Source: Cryobacterium levicorallinum (GTDB taxonomy: Bacteria; Actinomycetota; Actinomycetes; Actinomycetales; Microbacteriaceae). Taken from it: a DNA stretch of 64,000 bases. The DNA lies in the NCBI RefSeq assembly GCF_004402405.1, contig NZ_SOFE01000011.1, positions 62,001-126,000 of the forward strand, read 5' to 3'. This document shows, in pieces, positions 18,601 to 26,949 of the stretch. Position numbers and translations under genes: made by a program. The notes under the pieces are model-generated. The model was not told the origin of the DNA. It did not search any database and saw only the letters and a list, made by a program, of their open reading frames with translations. The stretch's first letter is position 1; each line of letters starts with the position of its first letter.

Positions 18601-19377
18601 ATGCCCGACCACGACGCACAACCGCAGCGCACGAGCCCATTCACCCGCAGCCTGCTCGCTCCGAACGCGGGGCCGATGACCCTCGACGGCACCAATTCGT
18701 ACATCATTGCCGCGCCCGGCACGACCGACATCGTCGTGGTTGACCCCGGTCCCCTCGACGATGGCCACCTCGCTGCCCTCGCCGCGACTGGGCGGGTCAC
18801 ACTAGTGCTCGTGACCCATCGGCACGCCGACCACACAGCCGCGAGCGCACGGTTCGCCGAACTGACCGGAGTCCCGGTGCGGGCGTTCGATCCGGCGTAT
18901 TGCCTGGGCGGCGACCCCCTCGCCGACGGTGAACTGATCGACGCTGGCGGCACCAGCATCCACATCGTGCACACCCCCGGGCACACCGACGATTCCGTCT
19001 GCCTGCACCTGCCGGACGACGGCCCGACCGGCTCGGTGCTCACCGGCGACACCATTCTCGGCCGCGGAACCTCCATCATCGACGGCACCCTCGCCGACTA
19101 CCTCGCCTCACTCGAACGTCTGCGCGCGCTCGGCCCGGCCATTGTGCTGCCGGCCCACGGCCCGGTGCTGCCCAACCTCGCCGCCAGCTGCGACACCTAC
19201 CTCGCCCACCGGCGCGAGCGTCTCGACCAGGTGCGTGCCGCCCTGCGAGAGCTTGGCGACGATGCGAGCACGGCTCAGGTCACCGACGTGGTCTACGCCC
19301 AAACGGATGCCGCGGTGAGGTTCGCCGCCGAGGCATCCGTTCGCGCGCAGCTGGCCTACCTGCGCGGCAGCAGCTGA
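18601..19377 (+). CDS. Metallo-beta-lactamase-fold hydrolase
   Basis: A 258-residue MBL hydrolase of the LACTB2-like group. Metal ligands are in THRHADHTAA (H-x-H-x-D-H), HTPGHTDDS, TGDTILGRG and LPAHGPV. The C-terminal helical region is typical of this group, some members of which cleave RNA or thioesters. Here the reaction cannot be named. ATG at 18601 is preferred to an upstream start that overlaps the Nudix gene, since similarity begins shortly after it. Confidence 0.88.
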   Translation: MPDHDAQPQRTSPFTRSLLAPNAGPMTLDGTNSYIIAAPGTTDIVVVDPGPLDDGHLAALAATGRVTLVLVTHRHADHTAASARFAELTGVPVRAFDPAYCLGGDPLADGELIDAGGTSIHIVHTPGHTDDSVCLHLPDDGPTGSVLTGDTILGRGTSIIDGTLADYLASLERLRALGPAIVLPAHGPVLPNLAASCDTYLAHRRERLDQVRAALRELGDDASTAQVTDVVYAQTDAAVRFAAEASVRAQLAYLRGSS

Positions 19378-19386
19378 CCCGCAAAG

Positions 19387-19539
19387 CTACTTGCCGGGCT
19401 TCTTTTTCTCCAGGTGGCTGGCCCTCAGGGCGCGGGCTCTTGCCGCGGCGGTATCCGCTTCAGCGCTGAACCGTGCGTTCCGCATGCCTGAGCTTGCCGC
19501 TCGGGCAACCTTGTTGCTCTGTTTGGGATTTTGGGCCAT
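19387..19539 (-). CDS. Small basic hypothetical protein
   Basis: A 50-residue lysine- and arginine-rich protein (starts MAQNPKQSNKVARAASSGM, ends LRASHLEKKKPGK). No known domain; no signal or membrane segment. It is charged and helical, and the frame is open further upstream without features. A GGAAAC sequence is a weak ribosome site. It is convergent to the MBL gene with only nine bases between stops. It could be a real small nucleic-acid-associated protein or a chance frame. Confidence 0.45.
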   Translation of the reverse strand: MAQNPKQSNKVARAASSGMRNARFSAEADTAAARARALRASHLEKKKPGK

Positions 19540-19695
19540 GGTGCTGTTTCCAATCACGTGTAACCGGGAGGCGACTCCTTGCTGCCCACCATATCCGCCC
19601 GAAGCATGCCGCGGCTGTGTGGCGCACGCGCCGGGATCGACGAGTCGAGTTTCGGCCCGGCAGCAGAAGAGGCCCGCACGCGCAAAACTGAGGCC

Positions 19696-19860
19696 ATGGC
19701 CGCAAACAAGACGCAATCGACCGTATCCTCCGTCGAGGATTTCCTCGACGCGGTAACGCCCGCCCGCCGCCACGACGACGGCAAGACCCTCGACGTGCTG
19801 CGCCGGCTCATTGCCATCGCGTGGACCCGCGGCGATGACCCGGCGGCCCCCGCGGGGTAG
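19696..19860 (+). pseudogene. 5' remnant of a DUF1801 (YdhG-like) gene
   Basis: The first 40 residues (MAANKTQSTVSSVEDFLDAV, then ARRHDDGKTLDVLRRLIA) match the start of DUF1801 proteins, which are normally about 130-145 residues. After that the reading continues for a dozen unrelated residues to a stop. No frame downstream carries the tryptophan-glycine core of the family. I read this as a 3'-deleted gene. The following 277 bases to the lipoprotein start show no gene. Confidence 0.55.
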
Positions 19861-20137
19861 CTCCCAAACGCTCGAGGTCGGCTGCGCCCGAAAACCCACG
19901 TTGCGCAAACGGATGCCGCCGCACCCGCCCGCACCGCAGCATCCGTTCGCCCGCAGCTGGCCCAGCCTGCACTCCGTACGCCGCTCGCCATCCCTTCCCT
20001 GACTTTGCGTACAAAACAGACCGAGCGGTATGGTTCTTGTACTGCTGCAAAGCGGCGTTCACCCCCAATCGGCCACAGCAATGCGGTACCTTATGGGGAA
20101 ACGGGCATCGTCGCCATCGTATTAAAAGGGGAAATTC

Positions 20138-21100
20138 ATGCGCCAACGCTCGCTGCTCACGGCCATCGCCGCTACTACACTGCTCTCATTGACGCTCGCT
20201 GGGTGCAGCTCTGACCAGGCGGGAGCCAAGCTCGACCCGGCCGAGAGCCCGCTGACCAAGTACATGTCGGTGATGAACGAGGGCTACGACGAAGACTTCA
20301 TGTTGGCGCAGCAGAACGAGCAGGAAGAACTGACTGCGACCTGCATGGCTGACGAGGGCTTCGACTACGTTCCGGTCGACAACTCGCAGTACAGCGGCAT
20401 GATGAGCGCCGACGACGGCGAAGAATATGGCACCGAGAAGTGGGTCGCCGAAAACGGTTACGGCATGAGTCAATCGCCAGAGCAGATCGCCGAGCAGCAG
20501 GAGCAGAGCCAAGAGTTCGTCGACCCGAACCAGGACTACGTCACGAGCCTCTCCGAGGGCGAGCAAGCCGCGTACTACGAGGTGCTCTATGGCGCGCCGC
20601 CCACCGAGGAAGAGATGGGCGAGGACGGTTCTTACGAGTACAACTGGGAGACGTCGGGCTGCCAAGGTTTCGCCAGTCACGAGATCAACGGCGACCAGCC
20701 CTCACAGGACGAACATGCAGCCCTCTATGAAGCGATGAGCGCCATGTACGAAGCAGCCCAGTCCTCCCCCACGCTCGTGAAGCTCGATTCCGAGTGGGCA
20801 GCGTGCATGGCCGACGCCGGCTATGCAACCTTCACCAAGAAGGCGGACGCGCAGGAGTCGATTTCGACCGCGCAGAGTGAGCTCTACGAAAACCAAACCG
20901 GCGCCGGCCCCGATGAGACGGTGCTCGCCGAGATGCGGGACAAGGAACTCGCCGTCGCCATGGCCGACTTCACCTGCGCCGAAAAGATTGACTACACCGA
21001 CGCCTCGATGAGTGTGCAGTATGACCTCGAAGAGCAGTTCATCATTGATCACAAGTCCGAGCTGGACGCGCTCATCGCAGACACCGAGCAAGGCAAGTAG
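20138..21100 (+). CDS. Lipoprotein of a MacB-like efflux operon
   Basis: A 320-residue lipoprotein. The signal peptide MRQRSLLTAIAATTLLSLTL ends in the lipobox LAGC. The mature part is acidic, rich in E, Q, Y and M, with cysteines in ATCMADEGFDY, TSGCQGF, WAACMADAGY and FTCAEKID that may pair. An AAAAGGGG ribosome site precedes the ATG. No enzymatic domain is recognised. The next gene starts directly after its stop, and ABC exporter genes follow. I infer an accessory extracellular component of that exporter. Confidence 0.82.
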   Translation: MRQRSLLTAIAATTLLSLTLAGCSSDQAGAKLDPAESPLTKYMSVMNEGYDEDFMLAQQNEQEELTATCMADEGFDYVPVDNSQYSGMMSADDGEEYGTEKWVAENGYGMSQSPEQIAEQQEQSQEFVDPNQDYVTSLSEGEQAAYYEVLYGAPPTEEEMGEDGSYEYNWETSGCQGFASHEINGDQPSQDEHAALYEAMSAMYEAAQSSPTLVKLDSEWAACMADAGYATFTKKADAQESISTAQSELYENQTGAGPDETVLAEMRDKELAVAMADFTCAEKIDYTDASMSVQYDLEEQFIIDHKSELDALIADTEQGK

Positions 21101-22681
21101 GTGTCGCGCCGGTTCGGTCGACGAACGAGTGCGCCCGACGAGTTGGCGCCCGCCGCCGAATCGGTCGCGCCGAAACCCCACTCGCGCAGCCAGGGCTGGC
21201 GCCGCCTGTTCGTCGGCAACCGGGTGATCTGGGTCATGGCCACCGTCGCCATCGTCGCTCTCGTGGCCGGCCTCGGACTCGGCCAGCTGATCGTCTCGCC
21301 CGGGCAGGCGGCAGCGGATGCCGATGCTCCCGCCGCCGGACTCATCACCGTTCCCATAGAAAACCGCACGCTCGCCAACGACGTCACCATGCGCGGCGAC
21401 GCGACCTACGCCGACTCAGTCGAAGTGAGCATCGAAACCGGCGAACTCGCCGGGCCGCCCATCGTCACCGGGCAGGTGCCCGAGGTCGCCGCAATCTTCG
21501 ACACCGCGTCGATCGCGCTCGAGGTCACCGGCCGCCCGGTGATCGTGTTGCCGGGCGACCTGCCGGTCTACCGCACCCTGCGGGTCGGAGTGTCCGGCCC
21601 CGACGTGCTGCAGCTCAAGCAGGGTTTGAGCGTGGCCGGAATCGATGCCGGTGCGCTGGACTCCGACGTGTTCGACGCCCAGACCGCGAGCGCGGTCACC
21701 GCGCTCTACGCCAAGGTCGGCTACCCGGCCCCCACCGGCGGCTCCGAGGTCGCCGGCGCGGTGAGCGGCGCCGAAGCCGGCGTCTCGAGCGCGCAGGCAT
21801 CCGTTGACAGCGCCAATAACGCACTCGCCACCGCTCAGGGCGCGGCGTCCAACGTCGACGTGGTCGAGCAGGGCAACCTTGTGCGCAGCGCCGAGCGGGC
21901 GCTCGCTTCTGCCCGGGCCGACGGCACCCCTAATGAGATAGCGGATGCCGCCGAGGCCGTCACCCTTGCCGTCGCGCGCCGAGTCCAGGCCCTAGCCCCG
22001 CGGGACTCGAGCGCGGAGACGGCCGCCGTTACCGCGGCCAAGGCCGAGCTGACCCGCGCCGGGGAGACCCTGAGCGACGCGCGCGACGGTGCGCTGGCCT
22101 ACCTGCCCGCCGGCGAAGTGCTCTACCTGCCGGGACTGCCCCGCCGGGTCGACGAGATCAGCGTGAAACGCGGATCGAGCATCACCGGACCGGTCATGCG
22201 GGTTTCGGGCGCGACCCTGGTCATCTCCGGATCGGCGACCGCCAGCGACGCCGCCCTGCTTGAAGTCGGGGCCCCGGCCATTCTCGCCATGCCCGACGGC
22301 GACCAGGGCGCCACGATCACCTCGATCCTGCCAGCCGAACCGGCCAGCGGTGCAGCAACAAGTAGTGCACCAGCTAGCGGCCGCTTCACCGTATTGTTCG
22401 CCCCCGACGCGCTCACCGACGAGCAGATCCAGGCCGTGCAGGGCAGTAACGTGCGCGTGCGCATCCCGGTCAGTTCGACCGAGGGCGAGGTGCTCGCCGT
22501 TCCGCTCGCCGCGCTCACCGCCGGTCCCGGCGGCGAATCCCGGGTCGAATTCGACCCCGGCGAGGGCGCGGAAACCGTGCTGGTCGAGGTCACCACCGGG
22601 CTCGCCGCCGAAGGATTCGTCGAGATCACCGCCGTCGACGGCTCGCTGGCGGTCGGGGACCTCGTCGTGGTGGGCCGGTGA
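21101..22681 (+). CDS. Membrane-anchored adaptor with peptidoglycan-binding domain
   Basis: A 526-residue protein with one N-terminal membrane helix (VIWVMATVAIVALVAGLGLG) and a large outside part. A peptidoglycan-binding-like repeat lies near residues 160-205 (GPDVLQLKQGLSVAGIDAG), then an alanine-rich coiled coil. The C-terminal beta-rich region resembles HlyD/MacA adaptors. The GTG start follows the lipoprotein stop directly, and the stop overlaps the ATPase gene. It probably links a MacB-like ABC exporter to the cell wall. Confidence 0.82.
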   Translation: MSRRFGRRTSAPDELAPAAESVAPKPHSRSQGWRRLFVGNRVIWVMATVAIVALVAGLGLGQLIVSPGQAAADADAPAAGLITVPIENRTLANDVTMRGDATYADSVEVSIETGELAGPPIVTGQVPEVAAIFDTASIALEVTGRPVIVLPGDLPVYRTLRVGVSGPDVLQLKQGLSVAGIDAGALDSDVFDAQTASAVTALYAKVGYPAPTGGSEVAGAVSGAEAGVSSAQASVDSANNALATAQGAASNVDVVEQGNLVRSAERALASARADGTPNEIADAAEAVTLAVARRVQALAPRDSSAETAAVTAAKAELTRAGETLSDARDGALAYLPAGEVLYLPGLPRRVDEISVKRGSSITGPVMRVSGATLVISGSATASDAALLEVGAPAILAMPDGDQGATITSILPAEPASGAATSSAPASGRFTVLFAPDALTDEQIQAVQGSNVRVRIPVSSTEGEVLAVPLAALTAGPGGESRVEFDPGEGAETVLVEVTTGLAAEGFVEITAVDGSLAVGDLVVVGR

Positions 22682-23358
22682 TCGCGGCCCCGGTCGTCGA
22701 ACTGGTCAACGTCACGAGGTCGTTTCCCGGCCCGCCCGAGGTGCAGGCGCTCAAATCGGTCAACCTGCGGGTTGAACGCGGCGACTACCTGTCGATCGTC
22801 GGACCAAGCGGATCCGGCAAGTCCACCATGCTCAACCTGCTCGGCCTGCTCGACCGGCCGAGCGTCGGCGAGTACCACCTCGACGGCACCTCTACCAGCC
22901 TGCTCGACGAAAAGCAGCGCGCCATCGTGCGCGGCGGCACCATCGGCTTCGTCTTTCAGGCCTTCCACCTGCTGCCACACCGCACCGTGCTCGACAACGT
23001 ACTGCTCGCCACCCTGTACAGCGGAGTTCCGCGCGGCGAGCGCGAAGACCGGGCCCGAGCAGCCCTCGACCGGGTGGGCCTCAATCATCGCCTCAACTTT
23101 CTGCCCGGCACCCTCTCCGGCGGCGAGCGCCAGCGGGTCGCCGTCGCGCGCGCCGTGGTCGCGTCGCCCGAGCTGCTGCTCGCCGACGAACCCACCGGAA
23201 ACCTCGACGAAACCACCGGCAGCGAGGTGATGGACCTGTTCGAAGAGCTGCACGCCGACGGCCTCACCCTCATCGTCATCACCCACGACCAAGCTGTCAG
23301 CGATCGGGCCGGCCGCCGCGTGCGCATCACCGACGGTCGCTTGAGCGAGCTGTCATGA
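22678..23358 (+). CDS. MacB/LolD-type ABC ATPase
   Basis: A 226-residue ATPase. Walker A is GPSGSGKST, the signature is LSGGERQRVAVARAVV, Walker B is ELLLADEPTGNLD and the switch is VITHDQ. The short single-domain form and TGNLDE tail are typical of the LolD/MacB group, which drives mechanotransmission rather than import. It overlaps both neighbours by four bases (start in the adaptor, end in the permease). Confidence 0.93.
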   Translation: MIAAPVVELVNVTRSFPGPPEVQALKSVNLRVERGDYLSIVGPSGSGKSTMLNLLGLLDRPSVGEYHLDGTSTSLLDEKQRAIVRGGTIGFVFQAFHLLPHRTVLDNVLLATLYSGVPRGEREDRARAALDRVGLNHRLNFLPGTLSGGERQRVAVARAVVASPELLLADEPTGNLDETTGSEVMDLFEELHADGLTLIVITHDQAVSDRAGRRVRITDGRLSELS

Positions 23359-24845
23359 CGTTCTCCTTTAAGCGGATGCTGCGCCGCCGTTCCGCAGGCA
23401 CCGCCGCGGTCGACGAGGCGGTGCCTGCGCCCCGCGGTGGCTCTGACTCGCTGAACGACGATGCCGCTGAGCTGACGGCCTCAGCGCCCAGAGCCGTCGC
23501 AATGCCAGCCGGTGCAGAATCGGCCGCCACTGAATCCTCCGCCGCAGCATCCGCTCACCCAGCCACCACCGACAAACAGGTCGCCGCACTCTCCGGCCCA
23601 CCCAACATCGTGCCGGTTATTCGCCGGACCGACCGGTTCTCGGTGCAGGACCTGCTGGTCGAGGCAAGCTACGGCGTCGGCGCCCGGCCCAGCCGGCTCG
23701 TCATGACCACCCTCGGTACCGTGCTCGGCATCGCCTCCTTCGTGGTCACCATCGGATTCGCGCAGACCGCCGCCGGGCAGATCTCCAACCAGTTCGACGC
23801 GGTCTCGGCGACCCAGATCATGATCGAGCCGGCCTCGACCCGCAATTCGAGCGGCACCGAACAAGCGACCGGCCGGCTCCCCTGGGATGCCCCGGAGCGG
23901 GTCGATCGGCTGGCCGGGGTAGAACGCGCGGGTCTCGTGGCGGATGTCGATGTTGCCGGCCAGGCCGTGACATCCGTTCCGGTCAATGATCCTTCGGCCG
24001 CGCAAACACTGAGCCCCGCCGTCATCGCCGCCTCATCTGGACTGCTCGCCGCGGTGCGCGGGCAGGTCGTCACCGGACGCTTCTTCGACGCCGGCCACGA
24101 CGAGCGCGGCGACCGGGTGGCCGTGCTCGGGGAGCGGGCCGCCGAAACGCTCGGCGTCAACCGGGTCGACAGCCAGCCGTCGATCTTCATCGGCGAGGTG
24201 TCGTACACCGTCATCGGCATCATCGACGGCGTCGAACGTCGTGCCAACCTGCTCGACGCCGTCATCGTGCCGCTGAACACTGCCCGCGTGCAGTTCGGCC
24301 TGACCGCCCCGGCCGAACTGCACGTGCAAATTCAGGTCGGTGCCGGCACTCTGGTATCGCGACAGGCGCCGATCGCACTGGACCCGAGCGCTCCGGAGAA
24401 TTTCACGGTGCAGGCGCCCGCCGCGGCGTCATCGCTGCAGGACAACATTCAGGCCGACATCAACATCGTCTTTCTCACCCTCGGCATTCTTGCGCTGCTC
24501 GCCGGCGGCCTCGGCATCGCTAACGTCACCCTGCTCTCGGTAATGGAGCGGGTCGGCGAGATCGGCCTGCGCCGGGCGCTCGGCGCGACCGGGCACGACA
24601 TTGCCCGGCAGTTCATCGTAGAGTCGGCCGTGATCGGCCTGCTCGGCGGGTTGATCGGCTCGGCCCTCGGGGTCTTCGCGGTCGTCGCCGTCTCATTGCT
24701 GCAGGGCTGGACCCCGATTCTCGACCCGTTCGTCGCGATCGGGGCCGCCCTGCTCGGAACGGTCGTCGGCCTCGCCGCGGGCGCCTATCCCGCCGTGCGC
24801 GCCTCCAACATCGAGCCGATTACTGCCCTCCGCGGTGGCACCTGA
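23355..24845 (+). CDS. MacB/FtsX-type ABC permease
   Basis: A 496-residue permease with four membrane helices: one near residue 115-140 (VMTTLGTVLGIASFVVTIGF), then a large extracellular domain and three C-terminal helices. NVTLLSVMERVGEIGLRRALGAT is the conserved FtsX-type cytoplasmic loop. It has an unusual 90-residue alanine- and serine-rich cytoplasmic N-terminal tail. It works with the ATPase and adaptor just upstream; the exported substrate is unknown, with peptides or antibiotics usual for the family. Last gene of the operon. Confidence 0.9.
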   Translation: MTFSFKRMLRRRSAGTAAVDEAVPAPRGGSDSLNDDAAELTASAPRAVAMPAGAESAATESSAAASAHPATTDKQVAALSGPPNIVPVIRRTDRFSVQDLLVEASYGVGARPSRLVMTTLGTVLGIASFVVTIGFAQTAAGQISNQFDAVSATQIMIEPASTRNSSGTEQATGRLPWDAPERVDRLAGVERAGLVADVDVAGQAVTSVPVNDPSAAQTLSPAVIAASSGLLAAVRGQVVTGRFFDAGHDERGDRVAVLGERAAETLGVNRVDSQPSIFIGEVSYTVIGIIDGVERRANLLDAVIVPLNTARVQFGLTAPAELHVQIQVGAGTLVSRQAPIALDPSAPENFTVQAPAAASSLQDNIQADINIVFLTLGILALLAGGLGIANVTLLSVMERVGEIGLRRALGATGHDIARQFIVESAVIGLLGGLIGSALGVFAVVAVSLLQGWTPILDPFVAIGAALLGTVVGLAAGAYPAVRASNIEPITALRGGT

Positions 24846-24899
24846 TCCGCGGCTACGACTCACCCGCCGCGCAGGCTGAGGGCCATAGGCGGCACCTCA

Positions 24900-24960
24900 C
24901 AAATGATTCGAGTATGACACGAGATACCTAGTGCGGTCGTATCATACCTGTTATCATTTG
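24900..24960. promoter_or_regulatory. Large operator-like dyad before the AlbA_2 gene
   Basis: Two nested inverted repeats share one centre. CAAATGAT (24900-24907) pairs with ATCATTTG (24953-24960). GTATGACACGA (24912-24922) pairs with TCGTATCATAC (24937-24947) with one mismatch. The dyad ends three bases before the ATG and is AT-rich against its surroundings. It is well placed for autoregulation by the gene's own product. Confidence 0.6.
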
Positions 24961-24963
24961 GCT

Positions 24964-26799
24964 ATGACAGTACGCGAGGAAGCTGAGTCAGCATTGGCCG
25001 AGATTGGGGACGGCTGGGACGCTGATTCGCTCGGGGGCACAAGGCTTGACTTCAAGCAGACCCCACCGAGCGGTGACCGACTGGCTCCCGAAAAATTCCT
25101 CAAGGACCTCGCCGAATCCGTCGTCTGTTTCGCCAATGCGCAAAATGGCGGCATTCTCATCATCGGCGTGAAGGATAAAGCAGCGACGCGATCTGAAGCA
25201 ATAGTCGGAGTCGACACCACAAAATGGCTCATCAATGACATCGTCAACAACATGCACGCCCGCACAAGCCCGTCGATCACGGTTCACCCCCACACACTAA
25301 TTGTGGACGGCAAGAGCATCCTGGTGCTGGGCGTCCCGGACGGGAGCGACGTCTACAGCACAACGGAGGGCGTCTACAAGATCCGCCTCAACGACCGCTG
25401 CGTCGCCCTCGAAGGCGAGCAGCTCCGTGGCCTCAGAGCCATTCGACAAGGGCGCGACTGGTCCGCCGAACCAGCAAGCATAGAGTGGAGTCAACTGTCC
25501 CGGGCAGCCATCGAGAGAGGCGCCCAGCTCCTCTCACTGAATGGCAATGACGAGTTAGCGTCAATCGCCCTCTCAGACTTCCCCGCCTTCGCCAAGGCGA
25601 CCGAACTCGCGACTGCGAACGGGGGACCGAATCGTGCCGCAGTGCTGCTTTACGGAAATCCCGAGGCCCTGAAGACAATCTTTCGATGGGGAGTCAGCGT
25701 GCAATCGCGCCCCAGTTTGGGAGGCGACCCCCGAATTCTGATGCGACGAGACGACACGTCTTTGCCGTTAGTGCTACTGCTCGACCAACTCCTCACGACT
25801 GTTGGCTCACTTGCGCGCAGCCAGTTTATTCGTGTCGGCGCCGAACAAATCGAACTCGTCGACTACCCGAGAGACGCACTTCGCGAGGTTATTGCCAATG
25901 CCTTCGCGCACCGAGACTGGGAGGCCACTGGCGTCGTCGAGATCATCCACAGCCCCGAGGAGCTGGTCGTCACGAGCCCAGGCGGCCTCCTGCCATCCCT
26001 CCGCGTCGACCGCCTCTTGCATGATGCCGCGTCACCACGAAACCCCAAACTAGCCGGGCACATGGCCAGGCTTCGATTGGCAGAAATGAGCGGACTCGGT
26101 TTCGACCGGATTTTCCGATCCGTCGCCCTCCTGGGTAAAGAGCCACCCGCCTTCGAAGACGGGCCTCGGTTCCGAGTGGCGCTCATTGGCGGCGCCGGTG
26201 ATGAGGCTTTCGCGCGATTTCTGAGAAGCTCCGCAATGCCAGACGCCCTCGCAACTGATGTCGACGTACTCACTGTTCTAACCGCGCTGAGGCACAACCG
26301 GTCAGTGAACGCTGACACAGTTTCGACAAGGCTCCAGCGAAACCCGAATGACACGCAGAGAATCCTAATCCGGATGCATACTGCCGAGCTCATCCAACCC
26401 ACGAAGAGCACAACGCGACGGGCGCACCCGAACTACCTACTCTCATCGCGCACGATCGCTGGTCTGCGTTCGGCACTGACGTACCGCACAGATAGCATCG
26501 ACGCCGACGATGAAAAACTCCTCCGCCACCTCAAACGTCACGATCGCATTTCGAACGAGGACGTCCGCAACTATCTTGACTGCGATGTCGTCACCGCACG
26601 GAATCGGCTGACACGCCTGAGGACTCGAAAGCTCATCGATTTTGCCCCAGATAGCCCTCGCCGCGGCCCAATGGTCGTCTACGTAGCCACGGGGCTCAAC
26701 GCGACTACGGCGGCGAAGCCCACCACCGCTGCTCCAACCGCCGAGGACTCGACCCCCCGGCCAGGCGGCCCCGTGGGTGAACCCAACACCCTGTTCTGA
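24964..26799 (+). CDS. AlbA_2/Schlafen-type putative regulator with HATPase domain
   Basis: A 611-residue protein. The N-terminal AlbA_2 (divergent AAA_4) domain starts TRLDFKQTPPSGD and includes VCFANAQNGGILIIGVKD. The middle carries the RecG-like HATPase_c_4 motif LREVIANAFAHRDW and VVTSPGGLLPS. The C-terminal third has winged-helix-like segments (ISNEDVRNYLDCDVVTARNRLTRL). Such proteins are annotated as putative transcription regulators or helicases, and some lie in defence regions. Its codon use has more A/T at third positions than its neighbours, and it splits two unrelated operons, suggesting transfer. The ATG at 24964 follows the dyad directly. Confidence 0.82.
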   Translation: MTVREEAESALAEIGDGWDADSLGGTRLDFKQTPPSGDRLAPEKFLKDLAESVVCFANAQNGGILIIGVKDKAATRSEAIVGVDTTKWLINDIVNNMHARTSPSITVHPHTLIVDGKSILVLGVPDGSDVYSTTEGVYKIRLNDRCVALEGEQLRGLRAIRQGRDWSAEPASIEWSQLSRAAIERGAQLLSLNGNDELASIALSDFPAFAKATELATANGGPNRAAVLLYGNPEALKTIFRWGVSVQSRPSLGGDPRILMRRDDTSLPLVLLLDQLLTTVGSLARSQFIRVGAEQIELVDYPRDALREVIANAFAHRDWEATGVVEIIHSPEELVVTSPGGLLPSLRVDRLLHDAASPRNPKLAGHMARLRLAEMSGLGFDRIFRSVALLGKEPPAFEDGPRFRVALIGGAGDEAFARFLRSSAMPDALATDVDVLTVLTALRHNRSVNADTVSTRLQRNPNDTQRILIRMHTAELIQPTKSTTRRAHPNYLLSSRTIAGLRSALTYRTDSIDADDEKLLRHLKRHDRISNEDVRNYLDCDVVTARNRLTRLRTRKLIDFAPDSPRRGPMVVYVATGLNATTAAKPTTAAPTAEDSTPRPGGPVGEPNTLF

Positions 26800-26949
26800 C
26801 AGGCCGAGAAGGACAAAGTTCGCGGCAGAGTGGCCCTCAAAATACCGCCCAGAATTCGGTAACCTTCGTCACGGTCAGGCCCCGACAGGGTGCTGTCACG
26901 CGCCCCAGACGATGCCGGCTCCGCACCCCGGCTTTAGAGTGAGTGGAAC

